DNA of 63,414 bases from positions 1-63,414 of the forward strand of contig CALFUU010000026.1 in NCBI GenBank assembly GCA_937929835.1, written 5' to 3'. Both the position numbers and the translations under genes were made by a program. Within the stretch, counting starts at the first letter, position 1. Each line of letters begins with the position of its first letter. Source of the DNA: an uncultured Saprospiraceae bacterium. GTDB taxonomy: Bacteria; Bacteroidota; Bacteroidia; Chitinophagales; Saprospiraceae. Under the pieces are notes generated by a model. The model was not told the DNA's origin. It saw only the letters and a list, made by a program, of their open reading frames with translations, and ran no database searches. Positions 45,916 through 57,700 of this stretch are shown one piece after another.

Positions 45916-48900
45916 ATGAAAATTTATGCGCTGGCCTGCTTTTTTATTCTAATTGTATTCGGCTGTAGCAACGATGATAACAAGTCGCAAAGAGATAAGG
46001 GCTCCACAACAGAAGTCCTTTTTAAACAATTGCCACAAAGCAAGACCAATATCAATTTTTCTAATGGAATAGAACCTGATCTATCTAGTAATGCTAATCT
46101 ATTTGATTTTGATTATTTCTATAATGGGTCTGGCGTAGGGATTGCAGACATCAATAACGATGGCCTACAAGATATTTTTTTCTGCGCCAATCAATCAAAC
46201 AACAGCTTATACCTCAATAAAGGGAATCTAGTTTTTGAAGACATATCCGCGACAGCAGGTATTATAGATAACCAATGGTCCACAGGTGTAACCTTTTGCG
46301 ATATAAATCAAGATGGCTGGATTGACATCTATGTTTGTCAGGGAGGTCCTTATGACCAAGCAAGAAGAGGTAACCTACTCTATCTCAACCAGAGAGATCT
46401 CACCTTTAAGGAAGTCAGTAAGGAATACGGCCTCCACGATCAGAGCATAAGTACACAGGCGGTATTTGCTGATTTCGACAATGATGGAGATGAAGACTGT
46501 TTTGTCATGAATGAGGCTGAAGTGTATGGATTTGATATAAAAACTTTCTTTAATCTTATAAGCCAAAATAATACAACGCAATGGAGAAACAGCTCCCACT
46601 ATTATGAAAATGTCAATGGTAAGTTTATCGATAAGACTGTAGAAGCTGGCTTGCTCGTTCCTTCCTTTGGTCTCGGCCTTGTAGTCAGTGATCTGAACCA
46701 CGACAACTTTCTAGACATCTATCAAGCTAATGATTATTACCTGCCAGATGCCATGTACATCAATAATGGTAAAGGCCAGTTTGTCAATAAGATTTCGGAA
46801 AAAACAAAACAAATACCCTTCTTTGGAATGGGGATGGATATAGCAGATATTAATAATGATGGTCTTGAGGATATTGTAGTCCTAGATATGGCCTCCGCAG
46901 ATCATTACAGAGCCAAAACCTTAATGGCCAGTATGGATACAGAAGCTTTTGATTTTTTAGTCAAAGATTTATCATTCCCTTATCAGTATATGTTTAACTC
47001 TCTACAACTTAAGAACAACAGTGGCAAGTACGACAACATAAGCCATCTCGCAGGCATCGCAAAAACGGATTGGAGCTGGACAGCCCTAATACAGGATTTT
47101 GACCAAAATGGAACTGCAGATATCTATATAACCAATGGCTATCGTAAGTATGCAGTAGATAATGATTTCAAAAATCTAATAGCAGAGACAAAAAGCAAAT
47201 ACAACAATCAGATTCCAAACCAAACAAAAGAAGCGCTGTACAATAAAATGCCCGAGGAGAAAATGAGTAATATCTTTTATCAAGCGGCATCGGATCTATC
47301 TTTTGAAAACACTGCGCTAGAATCTGGACTTGCAGAACCTTCTTTTTCTAATGGAGCTGCATATGGGGATCTGGATAATGATGGCGACCTCGACCTGGTC
47401 GTAAATAACATAGACGAAGTAGCTTTTGTTTATGAAAATCAAATCAACAAATCAGGTTCCAATTACTTAATAATAAAACCAAAGGGCAGCAACAATACTT
47501 TTGCAAAGGTGACAGCATTTTATGGGACAAATAAATTATATGCTGAGATCAAAAGAGTCAGAGGTTATATGAGTTCGAGCCAACCCATAGCACACTTTGG
47601 GTTTCCGCAGAACATTACACAAGTAGACAGTATAAATATTGTGTGGCAAGATGGAACAATCAGTAAAAGAGGAAAGACATCATTAGGTCAAATCCTAGAG
47701 CTTAATCAACATTCAGAAGAATTTATAAATACAATAAACTACACGGAATCGACATTAAAAGAAGCTTCATTTTTAGCAAAGAGAAGTTTAGGTGATCTTA
47801 GTTTATTCTATAATCATAAAGAAAACTCTTTCAATGATTTTTCGAAAGAAATCCTACTACCCTTTAAGCAATCAACTCTTGGACCTAAATTTAGCTCACA
47901 GACATCAGTGTCCTTACAAACAGAATATGTTTTTGCTCCATCACCTATAGGAAAAGAAAGCATACTTTTTAAACGTGAAAATAATAAATTCAAAAGAGTA
48001 GCCACCTTAGATGACAAGACGTCTGAGGCTATCCATTGTGTATTTTTTGATCTAGAAAATGATGGAGATACTGACCTTTATGTTGTATACGGAGGAAATG
48101 AATTTGAAGTTAATAGTGTGCTCTATGAAGACAGGATATATCTAAATGATGGGAACGATAATTTTGAAAGGAATAAAAGTTTTAAAGGCCAGAGACAATC
48201 AGGAGGAAAGGTCCAAATAATAGACTTTGATAATGACGGCTTTGATGACCTCATCCTTGGAAATAGAATGCAGCCGCAATCATATCCAATACCATCGAAA
48301 TCCGTCTTATACAAAAATGATAATGGTGTACTGATAGATGTCACTAGCACCCATTTTCCTGACCTACATAGCTTTGGCATTATCAATGATATTCTAGTTA
48401 CCGACTTAGACGATGACAATCAAGAAGACGTCGTAATTGTAGGCGATTGGACTTCTATAGGCATATACAAGAATAATGGAGAAAATTTTGAACCAATAAG
48501 TGATGCTTCTCTAGGCCAGACGCGAGGCCTATGGCAAAGCATTACCAAAACGGATATAAATGCGGATGGCTTACCTGACTTGGTTCTTGGCAACTTAGGC
48601 CTCAATTCTAAATATACGGCCACCAAAGAAAAACCACTGAGAGTATATGCGCATGACTTTGATGACTCAGGTTCTATAGATCTTGTACTATCAAATAAGT
48701 ATAAAGAAAATTATGTCCCCTTGAGGGGAAGAGAATGCTCTTCAGATCAAATGCCTTTCATCAAAAAGAAATTTCCAAACTACAACCTCTATGCAAAAGC
48801 AACGATAGAGGAAGTATACGAAAATCTTGATGACGCTTATTCCACTGAGGCCAACGAGTTGAGATCACAATTACTAATTAATAAGGGAGCAATGCAATTT

Positions 48901-49215
48901 GAGCCACAGAGTCTACCAAATGCTGCCCAAATAGCACCCATACTAGATGCTCAAGCGATAGATTTCAATAAAGATGGCTTACTAGATTTAATAACGACAG
49001 GTAATATTTACAACACTGAACCAGAAACACCTAGGCTTGACTGCTCGAAAGCTAATATTCTGATCTCCGATGGTAATAAGTATACGCCAAGCCACATCGC
49101 AATTGATATATCAGCTAATGCAAAATCAATTGAAAAGATTAGAATTGGTGAGACAGATTATTTGTTATTCGGAATTAACAATGGTCCACCGCAATTATAT
49201 GAGATACTAAACTAG
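45916..49215 (+). CDS. FG-GAP/VCBS-repeat lipoprotein with ASPIC/UnbV domain
   Basis: 1099 residues from the ATG at 45916, which begins the lipoprotein signal MKIYALACFFILIVFGC. A longer frame from 45793 runs back over xerC and is not used. Many Asp-rich FG-GAP blades are seen (IADINNDGLQDIFF, FCDINQDGWIDIYV, FADFDNDGDEDCF, YGDLDNDGDLDLVV), each carrying a Ca-binding D-x-N-x-D-G loop; they should form beta-propellers. The ASPIC/UnbV part lies around VRGYMSSSQPIAHFGF. A C-terminal second set of blades follows. It lies at the outer surface, probably a binding or accessory partner of the SusCD system nearby. Confidence 0.9.
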   Translation: MKIYALACFFILIVFGCSNDDNKSQRDKGSTTEVLFKQLPQSKTNINFSNGIEPDLSSNANLFDFDYFYNGSGVGIADINNDGLQDIFFCANQSNNSLYLNKGNLVFEDISATAGIIDNQWSTGVTFCDINQDGWIDIYVCQGGPYDQARRGNLLYLNQRDLTFKEVSKEYGLHDQSISTQAVFADFDNDGDEDCFVMNEAEVYGFDIKTFFNLISQNNTTQWRNSSHYYENVNGKFIDKTVEAGLLVPSFGLGLVVSDLNHDNFLDIYQANDYYLPDAMYINNGKGQFVNKISEKTKQIPFFGMGMDIADINNDGLEDIVVLDMASADHYRAKTLMASMDTEAFDFLVKDLSFPYQYMFNSLQLKNNSGKYDNISHLAGIAKTDWSWTALIQDFDQNGTADIYITNGYRKYAVDNDFKNLIAETKSKYNNQIPNQTKEALYNKMPEEKMSNIFYQAASDLSFENTALESGLAEPSFSNGAAYGDLDNDGDLDLVVNNIDEVAFVYENQINKSGSNYLIIKPKGSNNTFAKVTAFYGTNKLYAEIKRVRGYMSSSQPIAHFGFPQNITQVDSINIVWQDGTISKRGKTSLGQILELNQHSEEFINTINYTESTLKEASFLAKRSLGDLSLFYNHKENSFNDFSKEILLPFKQSTLGPKFSSQTSVSLQTEYVFAPSPIGKESILFKRENNKFKRVATLDDKTSEAIHCVFFDLENDGDTDLYVVYGGNEFEVNSVLYEDRIYLNDGNDNFERNKSFKGQRQSGGKVQIIDFDNDGFDDLILGNRMQPQSYPIPSKSVLYKNDNGVLIDVTSTHFPDLHSFGIINDILVTDLDDDNQEDVVIVGDWTSIGIYKNNGENFEPISDASLGQTRGLWQSITKTDINADGLPDLVLGNLGLNSKYTATKEKPLRVYAHDFDDSGSIDLVLSNKYKENYVPLRGRECSSDQMPFIKKKFPNYNLYAKATIEEVYENLDDAYSTEANELRSQLLINKGAMQFEPQSLPNAAQIAPILDAQAIDFNKDGLLDLITTGNIYNTEPETPRLDCSKANILISDGNKYTPSHIAIDISANAKSIEKIRIGETDYLLFGINNGPPQLYEILN

Positions 49216-49248
49216 ACCACTAAATATTATATACTTACTTGACTACTT

Positions 49249-49920
49249 ATGAAAAACAACAAAATGATTAAATACATCACCAGCCTACTCCTGATTTTCA
49301 CTATCGCAGCCAGCCCACAACTTAAAGGACAAGGCTCAGTGACGATTGACATTGGATTTTCGCTTGCAAATTTTGGCGGTGCTAGTATAGAGACCTCTAG
49401 CAAACTAGCATTAACAGCAGGTGTAGGGTATGAGCATTGGCTAAGTGAAAGAATTGGTTTACAATCTTCTATCAGTTATATGCCCAAGGGCGCTAAGCTT
49501 GGCGTCGTAGGCAATCTTACACAATTTACGTATAGGCTCAACTATTGGGAATCACTGAATGTAGTAAAATACAAGCTAGGCACTAGACCAGATTTCCACA
49601 TATCCTTACTGGCAGGTCCTAACATCAGTACTGTAGCCAATGCCAATATTAGATTCTTTAGTATTGCTACTCCGACAACAGCAGAAGTACCTAGGGGAGA
49701 AAACGGAGTTAATTCACTTGATTATGGTCTCAACCTCGGAACAGAATTCAATCTAGAAACGGACTATGGCTATCTGAGTTTAAAGAGTTACTATCAATAT
49801 GGGCTCCAAAAAGGACTCTTACTGATTGACAATTTTAGAGTAAATAATAATATGCTCTTTATCGGACTAACTTTTAAGATTCGTACCTCAAAAAAGATAA
49901 CTGAAGCATCCTCTTACTAG
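49249..49920 (+). CDS. Small outer-membrane beta-barrel protein
   Basis: 223 residues. A signal peptide (about 1-27, ending SPQLKGQ) is followed by alternating strands (ITLTAGVGYEHWLSERIGLQ-like segment ALTAGVGYEHWLSERIGL, SYMPKGAKLG, YGLNLGTEFNLETDYGYLSL, MLFIGLTFKI). This matches the PorT-like or opacity-type barrel families. Its function is unknown. It is in the same orientation as the FG-GAP lipoprotein, 33 nt downstream, and converges with the gene at 49932. Confidence 0.8.
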   Translation: MKNNKMIKYITSLLLIFTIAASPQLKGQGSVTIDIGFSLANFGGASIETSSKLALTAGVGYEHWLSERIGLQSSISYMPKGAKLGVVGNLTQFTYRLNYWESLNVVKYKLGTRPDFHISLLAGPNISTVANANIRFFSIATPTTAEVPRGENGVNSLDYGLNLGTEFNLETDYGYLSLKSYYQYGLQKGLLLIDNFRVNNNMLFIGLTFKIRTSKKITEASSY

Positions 49921-49931
49921 AAAAGAAGCAT

Positions 49932-51851
49932 CTATTGTATTATGACAACTCTGTAACTATATTGGTTAACACTAGTAACGATTGATACAATGTAAGTGCC
50001 TGGTGGGAGTGAGCCGACACGCATAGAATGACTGCCCTTGATAGGATGCGATGAAGCACTTAGACATCTTCCGCTCATATCTATCAACTTGAAACTATAT
50101 GTTGCAGTCTCGGGGGCTCCTATCGCAATTTCGAAGTCATTATATCTGGCACTGAAATCTGCTTTAGCGTTGTCCACATTTTTAGTACTTACTGGTCCAG
50201 GACTACATCCATAATCCAAAGTTGCATTAGGGTCATAGGCAGGATCATCACTATCTGTACAACCGAGAATCTCATACCCTTCTATATTTTCTGTAATTCT
50301 TATCCTCGAATTTGCAGGGACATTTGTCAAAGTACTTGTGGTATTGAGAGAAGGCCAAAATATTTCTAAGGAGTCGATACTCTCTGCTGTACCCATCCCG
50401 ACATGCACAAAGGGAGAATTCTGAGAAGAATGTGTCCCTCCACTATACTTATAAGCAATACTTCTCGCCTGGTCAGTTTTAATGTTGACAATAGAGCCAA
50501 AAGCATCAGAGGCAGTTGATGTGGCTACTAAATCTATATCTATGAAATTTTCATTAACCGTGTTGTTCTGATACAGTTTATAGTGTCTATCTGGATTATC
50601 CGAGGCTTCAAAATTAACATAGGCAGTTAGTATGTCGATATCTCCATCATTATCGATATCACCACAAATTGCACCTCTGTTGATGCCTGGATTATCAACG
50701 TTGAAAAAATCTGCCCGATCAAATAGTTCCCCTTGGTTTCTATTAAGATACAATTGATCTGGATCTATAAAGGAGGTCTCGATAAAATCTGGGCTATTTA
50801 TAAATCCATTTGATACAAATAAATCCTGCCAGCCGTCATTGTTAACATCAAAAAAGAAAGTTCCCCAACTGGTAGCAAAAAGACCATCAGGGGCAAGCTC
50901 ATTCTCTACATTTAGATCAGCTGCTTTGTCTGTGTACTGACTGCCATTGTTGACTAGTAGAGCATTTGCTCCAAGATTTGTGACGTAGAGATCAAAATTT
51001 AAATCATTATTAAAGTCACCAATAGCAATACCCATAGAATATATGCCTATGTCTAAACCATAGTCTGGTGCCCGATCTTGATATGGTAAGGTTTCACCAA
51101 ACTCAAAAAATTCATTTGGGTGCACCCATTCTCCAAAATCATTTGCAATGTACAAGCCTCTACCCGATTTGTCTGGTGTTGGTATTACTGTAACACCCAA
51201 GGCACAACCTCTACTTTCTAAGCCAAACTCCAAGCTTTGCTCAGAAAAGGTCATATCACCTTCATTGATATATAAATAATTCCTAGCTGGAACATGATCA
51301 AACCCTATTACTTCACTGTTGCTGTCTTCTAAGAAACGTGCCTCCTCTACATAATTGGAAATATAAATATCTAAGAAACCATCTTGATTAAAATCATACA
51401 AGGTTGCGCCCATCGCTGAAGCTCTACGGAAAAGTGTGTTCTCAGATTCTAACACAAAACCACCTTCGCAATCATTAGTCAAAATGAAATCAATACCATC
51501 ATCATTCCAGGTTGTAAATAATAAATCAGGACATCCATCACCATTAAGATCGCCAGACAATACCCCAGTTGTAATATCAGATTCATTATGTCTTGAAATC
51601 AAGTGGGAGTTGTCATCAAAAGTCCCATCGCCATTATTTTTGTATAGCTTGTCTGGGGATTCACCACCTGTGAATACAAGATCTAACCACCCATCTAAAT
51701 TGTAATCGATGAATGTCGCACCACCACCCATAATTGCACTGGTAGCACAGTTGTGTCTCAAACCTGCACGAGCGGTAATATCTTCAAATTGTGCGGAACA
51801 GCAAATGGAAGAAACCATCAGTATAAAAAACAGTATTTCAGTCTTTTTCAT
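49932..51851 (-). CDS. FG-GAP/UnbV repeat protein with type A T9SS C-terminal domain
   Basis: 639 residues. Signal peptide 1-20 (ending CCSAQ). FG-GAP loops recur (FIDYNLDGWLDLVF, GDLNGDGCPDLLF, YDFNQDGFLDIYI, FFDVNNDGWQDLFV, GDIDNDGDIDILT), followed by the ASPIC/UnbV block near SDAFGSIVNIKTDQ. This layout is that of the CRTAC1-like group. The last 75 residues are a T9SS type A sorting domain (TYSFKLIDMSGRCLSAS, SLPPGTYIVSIV), so it is secreted and attached to the surface. It is the last gene of the SusC run. Confidence 0.9.
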   Translation of the reverse strand: MKKTEILFFILMVSSICCSAQFEDITARAGLRHNCATSAIMGGGATFIDYNLDGWLDLVFTGGESPDKLYKNNGDGTFDDNSHLISRHNESDITTGVLSGDLNGDGCPDLLFTTWNDDGIDFILTNDCEGGFVLESENTLFRRASAMGATLYDFNQDGFLDIYISNYVEEARFLEDSNSEVIGFDHVPARNYLYINEGDMTFSEQSLEFGLESRGCALGVTVIPTPDKSGRGLYIANDFGEWVHPNEFFEFGETLPYQDRAPDYGLDIGIYSMGIAIGDFNNDLNFDLYVTNLGANALLVNNGSQYTDKAADLNVENELAPDGLFATSWGTFFFDVNNDGWQDLFVSNGFINSPDFIETSFIDPDQLYLNRNQGELFDRADFFNVDNPGINRGAICGDIDNDGDIDILTAYVNFEASDNPDRHYKLYQNNTVNENFIDIDLVATSTASDAFGSIVNIKTDQARSIAYKYSGGTHSSQNSPFVHVGMGTAESIDSLEIFWPSLNTTSTLTNVPANSRIRITENIEGYEILGCTDSDDPAYDPNATLDYGCSPGPVSTKNVDNAKADFSARYNDFEIAIGAPETATYSFKLIDMSGRCLSASSHPIKGSHSMRVGSLPPGTYIVSIVTSVNQYSYRVVIIQ

Positions 51852-51935
51852 ATCGCAAGCTAATATTAAAAAAATGTGGGCTTAAAAGGTCTAACCATAA
51901 CCTAAGGAAGAATCGCTCTCTTATAATATAAAGTA

Positions 51936-51970
51936 AACAAAAAAGGGGATAAGCATAAAGCCTATCCCCT
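51936..51970 (-). terminator. Intrinsic terminator after the SusD-linked lipoprotein gene
   Basis: An 11-bp stem with one G-T pair (core AGGGGATA/TATCCCCT, 51944-51970) on a 5-nt loop, followed on the minus strand by TTTTTT. It is placed between the lipoprotein gene at 51993 and the FG-GAP gene at 49932-51851, so the latter probably has its own promoter or depends on readthrough. Confidence 0.85.
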
Positions 51971-51992
51971 AACTAAATTAATTCTTAGTAGA

Positions 51993-52925
51993 TTATATTT
52001 TGGTCAACATTACTCTATCCGTATTGCTATAACCACATCCTCCACCTTCTTCATTATACTCTAAGATGATAACTGCATCATTGGTAATATCTTGAGGCTG
52101 AGGAGCACCTGCTTGATATTCGATATTAGGTGCACCGCATCCTATACCAGGACCAGCAGTCAACCACTGTACTGTATTACAAACAAAGTCCATTTGTACA
52201 GTAATAGGGAAACCACCAAAAGCATCAATAACGTTTCCGCTGAACTGTCTCAAAGTTGTAGATCCAGGAACCAAGCCTAGAGTTACTACCTCCGCTCTAA
52301 GACCAGTAGACCAAGGATTTCCTGGTCCTTCCAAAAACGAAATTTCATAATCACCGACAAATAAATCATCTGGAAGCGGGCAAGTCGCATTGACATTGAA
52401 ATCAAAGAATGCTCTAAATGCAGGTCCAAATATTGTTGATTCGGTATTACTACCAGTAAATACTCTTCCATCATCCAACTCCAATTCCGCTCTGAATCTA
52501 AACCTGTCATTAGGTTCTACATTGTCTAGAGCAACAGATGTTGCAGCTGCTGATTCAGTAAAAGGAAAACTTAATGTAACAGACTTATTGCCTTCATCAT
52601 TAGTTCCGAAATCTGACTGCGTAAACGTTCTGAAAAGAACCTCTTCTGACGTATCATCTCCGTTACCTGGATTATTGTCTTCAAACATTATGAAAAGTCT
52701 ATACTCCGCTACATTTTCACCTCCGTTTTCTGATCTAAAATCTAAATCATGTACATAAGTAGATGAACTCAAATTCATAAGGTCGTATTCCCCACTAACA
52801 AGATTTAGTGTTCTAGGGAATGCACCAATCTCAGCGTTGTCTATAGTAATAATAGGCGCTAAATCTGGGTCAGAACCACAAGAAAAGAGCAATGCTGCGA
52901 TAGCTAAATAAAATATATTTTTCAT
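51993..52925 (-). CDS. Surface lipoprotein linked to SusCD (SusE/F-like position)
   Basis: 310 residues. The lipoprotein signal is MKNIFYLAIAALLFSCGSD with Cys16. The rest is beta-rich with Gly/Asn/Asp loops, without a domain I can name. It contains a Cys-rich end with NGAP-like CGAPNIEYQAG and GGGCGYSNTDRVML. The position directly after SusD matches the accessory ligand-binding lipoproteins of Sus-type systems. Its ligand is unknown. Confidence 0.8.
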   Translation of the reverse strand: MKNIFYLAIAALLFSCGSDPDLAPIITIDNAEIGAFPRTLNLVSGEYDLMNLSSSTYVHDLDFRSENGGENVAEYRLFIMFEDNNPGNGDDTSEEVLFRTFTQSDFGTNDEGNKSVTLSFPFTESAAATSVALDNVEPNDRFRFRAELELDDGRVFTGSNTESTIFGPAFRAFFDFNVNATCPLPDDLFVGDYEISFLEGPGNPWSTGLRAEVVTLGLVPGSTTLRQFSGNVIDAFGGFPITVQMDFVCNTVQWLTAGPGIGCGAPNIEYQAGAPQPQDITNDAVIILEYNEEGGGCGYSNTDRVMLTKI

Positions 52926-52951
52926 TTTAATATTGTCTTTAAATGTAATAA

Positions 52952-54655
52952 TTAATTAAAGCAGGTTCCTAGACTAGCAGGCTGTGTATCCCAAAATACC
53001 TGATCTAAGAAAGTCTTCTGAGTAGCATTTTGATTTAAGTTAACATGCACAGCAGGATAAAGTGCTGATCTTGACATTGTACCCGCAGTTGTTAAGATAG
53101 CTGGTTGGATATTAGTCGGTCTAGCGATTCTTCTAATCATATTATAACCTTCAATTCCATTACCAAAACTAGCAATTAACTGTTCCATTCCTATGACTTC
53201 CATCTTGTCAGATGCATCATCAAATCGTTGAAGAACTTCTAATACATAAGGCTCAGCAATTGTATCAAGTCTATCCTTAATAGATTGACCAAAAAGTTGA
53301 TTACCATCTAAATCCTCTGCAAATACCTCGTCCAATGAAGCTTGATCTCTACTGATAAAACCTACAGCCTTGGAAATAGAGTTTCTAACACCTGCCTCTA
53401 ATTGCTCACGAGCAATAGCAACATCACCTTGCTCCATAGCCATCTCAGCTCTGTAGAAATTCATCATAAACTGCGTAAGGATAGGATGTATACCAGCACC
53501 TAGAGCACCATCTGTACCACTATTTAGTACGCTAGCAAATACTTCGTTATCAAACTTTCCACCCGCTGGATAAACACCATATACCGTCCTGATATCTCCA
53601 TCTGGTGGTATACCATTACCATTTCCGTGGTCTCTACCGTAATACCCATTGCTCAAAGAACCTACACAATAAGGCATCCTTGTATCACAATTTGTATAAT
53701 GATCTGGCGTCATATCTGCGTCCGGAAGTATAGAGAAGACACAATCAAATCTGTTAGGATTATCCAATGGAACTGCAGCTACTGTTCTGTTAAAATAAGC
53801 TCTTGCTCTTGGGTCTTCAGCTGTCTTATCTTCTGTCATCGCCCACATCAACCAGTTAGACATATACTCACCATCATCCACTTCATAAGAATCTATGTAT
53901 AATGGGTGTCTAGAATCTGGATTATCTCTATTAGATCCATACTGAAATTGCCAGTCTGCTACAGCATCTGTAATGTACATAGCACTATCAACCAGTGTAT
54001 TGAAACTAGAAAAGTCTCTCGTGTTAACTGCGATCTTCATAAGTAATGAATTACCCGCTGCTATCCACCCATCAGCATTGCCACCATACATAAAATCATT
54101 GATTGGCGCAGCTGCTTCATTGGCTTGCAGATCAGCAATTCCTTCTCGTGCAAGTGCTATTGCAGCTTGATAGACGCTTTCTCCAGATTGTACCATCGGA
54201 CTTAGAACATCTATACCTTGTCCCGCTTCATCTAGTGGAACGTCACCAAAGATATCAACCAGGTTAACATATGTATAAGCTTGCATAATCTTAGCTGATC
54301 CTGTATGAAAGAGCTGATTCGTCTGAGAAGCTCTATCTATTACAGCATTAGCATCAGGTATAAAACTAGAATATGCAGCTCTCCAAGTAGCATCGAAAGC
54401 TACTGGACTCCATGCCGTTTCATAGACATTTCCCGCAGTGAATGCACGTTGTCTAGATAGCTGCATAGTGAAAAACTGAGGTGCACTTAGCACACTTTCG
54501 AATGCTAATTGTACACCGTTGTATAGTGACTCCAGATCTGCAGTTTCTGGTGTAGGACTGTTAGGGTCATCTAAAAGATCTAACTCTAAAACGTCGCTAC
54601 ATGCAAAGAACGCAAAACACGTCACTATCAGTGAAAGTGATAATATTTTTTTCAT
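52952..54655 (-). CDS. SusD/RagB-family nutrient-binding lipoprotein
   Basis: 567 residues. Lipoprotein signal with Cys19 (CFAFFACSDVL). The N-terminal TPR-like half contains AKIMQAYTYVNLVDIFGDVP, the SusD hallmark. It also has MNFYRAEMAMEQGDVAIAREQLEAGV near the C-terminal third. It caps the SusC barrel upstream in the operon at the outer membrane. The ligand cannot be deduced. Confidence 0.93.
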   Translation of the reverse strand: MKKILSLSLIVTCFAFFACSDVLELDLLDDPNSPTPETADLESLYNGVQLAFESVLSAPQFFTMQLSRQRAFTAGNVYETAWSPVAFDATWRAAYSSFIPDANAVIDRASQTNQLFHTGSAKIMQAYTYVNLVDIFGDVPLDEAGQGIDVLSPMVQSGESVYQAAIALAREGIADLQANEAAAPINDFMYGGNADGWIAAGNSLLMKIAVNTRDFSSFNTLVDSAMYITDAVADWQFQYGSNRDNPDSRHPLYIDSYEVDDGEYMSNWLMWAMTEDKTAEDPRARAYFNRTVAAVPLDNPNRFDCVFSILPDADMTPDHYTNCDTRMPYCVGSLSNGYYGRDHGNGNGIPPDGDIRTVYGVYPAGGKFDNEVFASVLNSGTDGALGAGIHPILTQFMMNFYRAEMAMEQGDVAIAREQLEAGVRNSISKAVGFISRDQASLDEVFAEDLDGNQLFGQSIKDRLDTIAEPYVLEVLQRFDDASDKMEVIGMEQLIASFGNGIEGYNMIRRIARPTNIQPAILTTAGTMSRSALYPAVHVNLNQNATQKTFLDQVFWDTQPASLGTCFN

Positions 54656-54720
54656 TGATGATTATTTTTTGACACCTAGACTTCAAGAATGGAGTCTAGG
54701 CAATTGTCTCTTATTTAATA

Positions 54721-57700
54721 TTAGAATGTTATTCCAAGGTTTACTCCGATTCTCTTAGCAGTAGGTCCTGTCACGAAGTCAATACCTCTACCATTACCTA
54801 CTCCTAAACTAAGAACCTCTGGATCAAAGTTTATTCCTTCTGGGAAGTTAACAGAGTTAAACCATAGGTTTTCTCCTATTACTGAAATTGTTGCACTTCC
54901 GATTCCAGATTCTTTAAAGAAAGACTTAGGTACTGAGTATGAAAGTGAAATCTCTCTTAATCTTAAGACAGAACCATCAAATACTTGTCCTTCTCTTGGT
55001 CCAAAGAAACCTTCGAAGAAGGCATCACCAGCAAATATCTGTACATCATTAGCAGATCCATCTGCAAATACTCCTGGAAGTATAAAAGGCAAGAATCTAT
55101 CAAAATCAGTATCAATCGTATTACCTCTTGCAAGGTTCTGAGCTGCACTGATAGATAGGATGTCACCACCTTTAGTGTAGTTCCAGTTAACAAACAATGA
55201 AATCCCTTTCCAGCTGATCGTGTTCAAATAAGCAACTGTATAATCTGGGTTAGGATCTCCAATTATTCCGATATCAGAACTTTCTACATAAAATCCTTGA
55301 CCATTCACTAACGGTTGTCCATCTACTCTTTCGAACTGACTACCTTGGATAGCACCGAACGGTTGACCCTCTACTGCAAAATTTCCTAAATCAGTGAAAC
55401 CAGCAATAGGCACTTGATCTACTCCATCAGCAATTCTTTCTACTGTGTTTTCATTAGTTGTAAAGTTTACAGCTAGATCCCACTGAACTGCTTTTCTAAT
55501 CGGCGTAAGATTAATACCTAATTCTAATCCTCTATTAGAAACTTGAGCCGCATTTATAGTCGTGTTATTGAATCCAGTAGCTGGATCCAAATCCAAATCA
55601 ACGATAAGATCATCTGAATTCTTATCATATATAGAGGCGTCGATACCTATTCTGTTATTCCAGAATCTTGCCTCTACACCTAATTCTACTTCCGTATGAC
55701 TCTCGTGTCTAAGATTTCTATTTCCTAATCTGTTGGAAATAAAATTAGACTGCGCAAGTACACCTGCTGATGATAAGAAAGCTCTTGTATCTGTTCCTAG
55801 TACAGTTCTCGTCTGATACGGAGCAGGATATCCCGCAGAAGTACCTATACCACCTCTCACTTTCAGGTAGTTAACAAATGAATTGCTACCAAGGTCGAGT
55901 GCATCAGAGAGTATAACTGATAGATTGGCACTAGGATAGAAAATAGATCTATTATCTTCTTCCAATGTTGAAGTCCAGTCATTACGAGCACTCAATTGGA
56001 GATAGACATAATTCTTATATCCTAATGTAGCAGAACCCAACACACCTAATAAGTTCTCAGATATTATTTGAGAGAAGGCATCATTTTCAATAAAGTTATT
56101 GTGTCCTTGTAATCCGAATACAAATTGTTGCGTACTAGATGTACCATTGATATCTCTATCCTCTCTACGTCCATTCGCTCCAATAAAACCACTTAAATTA
56201 AAATCATCATTAAGATCATAATCATAGTTAGCTGTCAACAAGATATCTGTGATATCATTTTTCAAATCTGAAGTAAAGTAAGCTCCATCTGGCACTTGCT
56301 CTCCACCTTTATTGATCAATCTCGTGTTTGTCTGTGTGTACTGATCTACACTAAATCTACTTTGTAAGAAGATATTATCAGTCAGTGAGTAAGTTATATT
56401 GGCACTACCAAATACTCTATCCACATCTTCTGTATCCCTAGTATTATTCAATGTCCAAAGAGGGTGGGTAATCTGACTTGTCTGTCTGTAGTAAGTCTGA
56501 GAACCATCAATTTCACTCTGGAATGGAAGTCCAAATAAATCTATACTTCTAGGCGTATACAATACATCCGAGAACAAAGAAGCAACGTTGTCTCCAAAAG
56601 TTCCTGATCCAAAACCAGGAGATGCTGGAGGTGTTACCCTTCCTGAAGTAACAAAGTTTAATCTAGCATCTATTTTGATTCCGTTAGAAAGCTGAGTCGT
56701 ACCACCCAATGCTAGATTGTGTTTTCTGTAACTGTTACTTGCAGAGCCATCAGCTAAGTCCGGCGTAAAACCATCCTCATCTAGAAATCCGTAAGATGCA
56801 TTGATCTGAGAACCATTTCCTAGAGACTTAGAGATATTGATACTTGTGTTAGTAGAAAATCCGTTATCGAAGAAATCTTCTGCACTAGTGTATGGCTCAT
56901 AAGAATAAGTTCCAAATTCTTGGCTCGGGTGCTGATCAGCAAAACCTCTACCTGTGTTGTATGGGTGTGTGAGTTGTACAACGCCATTTTCGACACCTTC
57001 GAAAGCACCTCCATAAAAGTTAGGATCTAGGTTATCAAAAGCTGGTCCCCAGTTAGAGAAGAACCATCCAAAAGATCCAGAGAATCCATTTCCGTAGGTA
57101 TTTTGATATTCAGGTAAATTGGCAACTGCGGTAGTTGATATACTTTGATTAACTGAGATTTCAAATCCACTGTCTTTATCTGGATCAAAAGATCCTGTTT
57201 TAGTTGTCACCAAAACAACACCATTTCTACCTTGCTCACCGTATAGTACAGTTGCACTCAATCCTTTAAGGATACTGATCTCCGCAATATTGTTTGGATC
57301 TAAATCCAAAAATCTTGAAGATGCAGATGCAGAACCAGACTGGAAGTCACTCCCGTCTGTATTTGCTGAAGAGTTAAATGGTACACCATCAACAACGAAT
57401 AAAGGTTGATTATCCCCTGTAATAGAAGAGTAACCTCTAATGATGATATTCGTACCAGAACCCGCCAATCCAGAGGTAGATGTGATATCTACTCCCGTAG
57501 TTTTACCTCTGAGTACTCTAGATACATCTGATTCCACTCTATTACCGATCTGTGAGGTCGATATAGTGGAAACTCCATATCCAAGGGCTTTTCTCTCCTT
57601 CTTAATTCCGAGACCAGTCACAACGATCTCATTAAGAAGTTCTCCTTCTGCCATAACCACATCAAAAACATTACCTGAGGTAATATCAATTTCCTGTGTC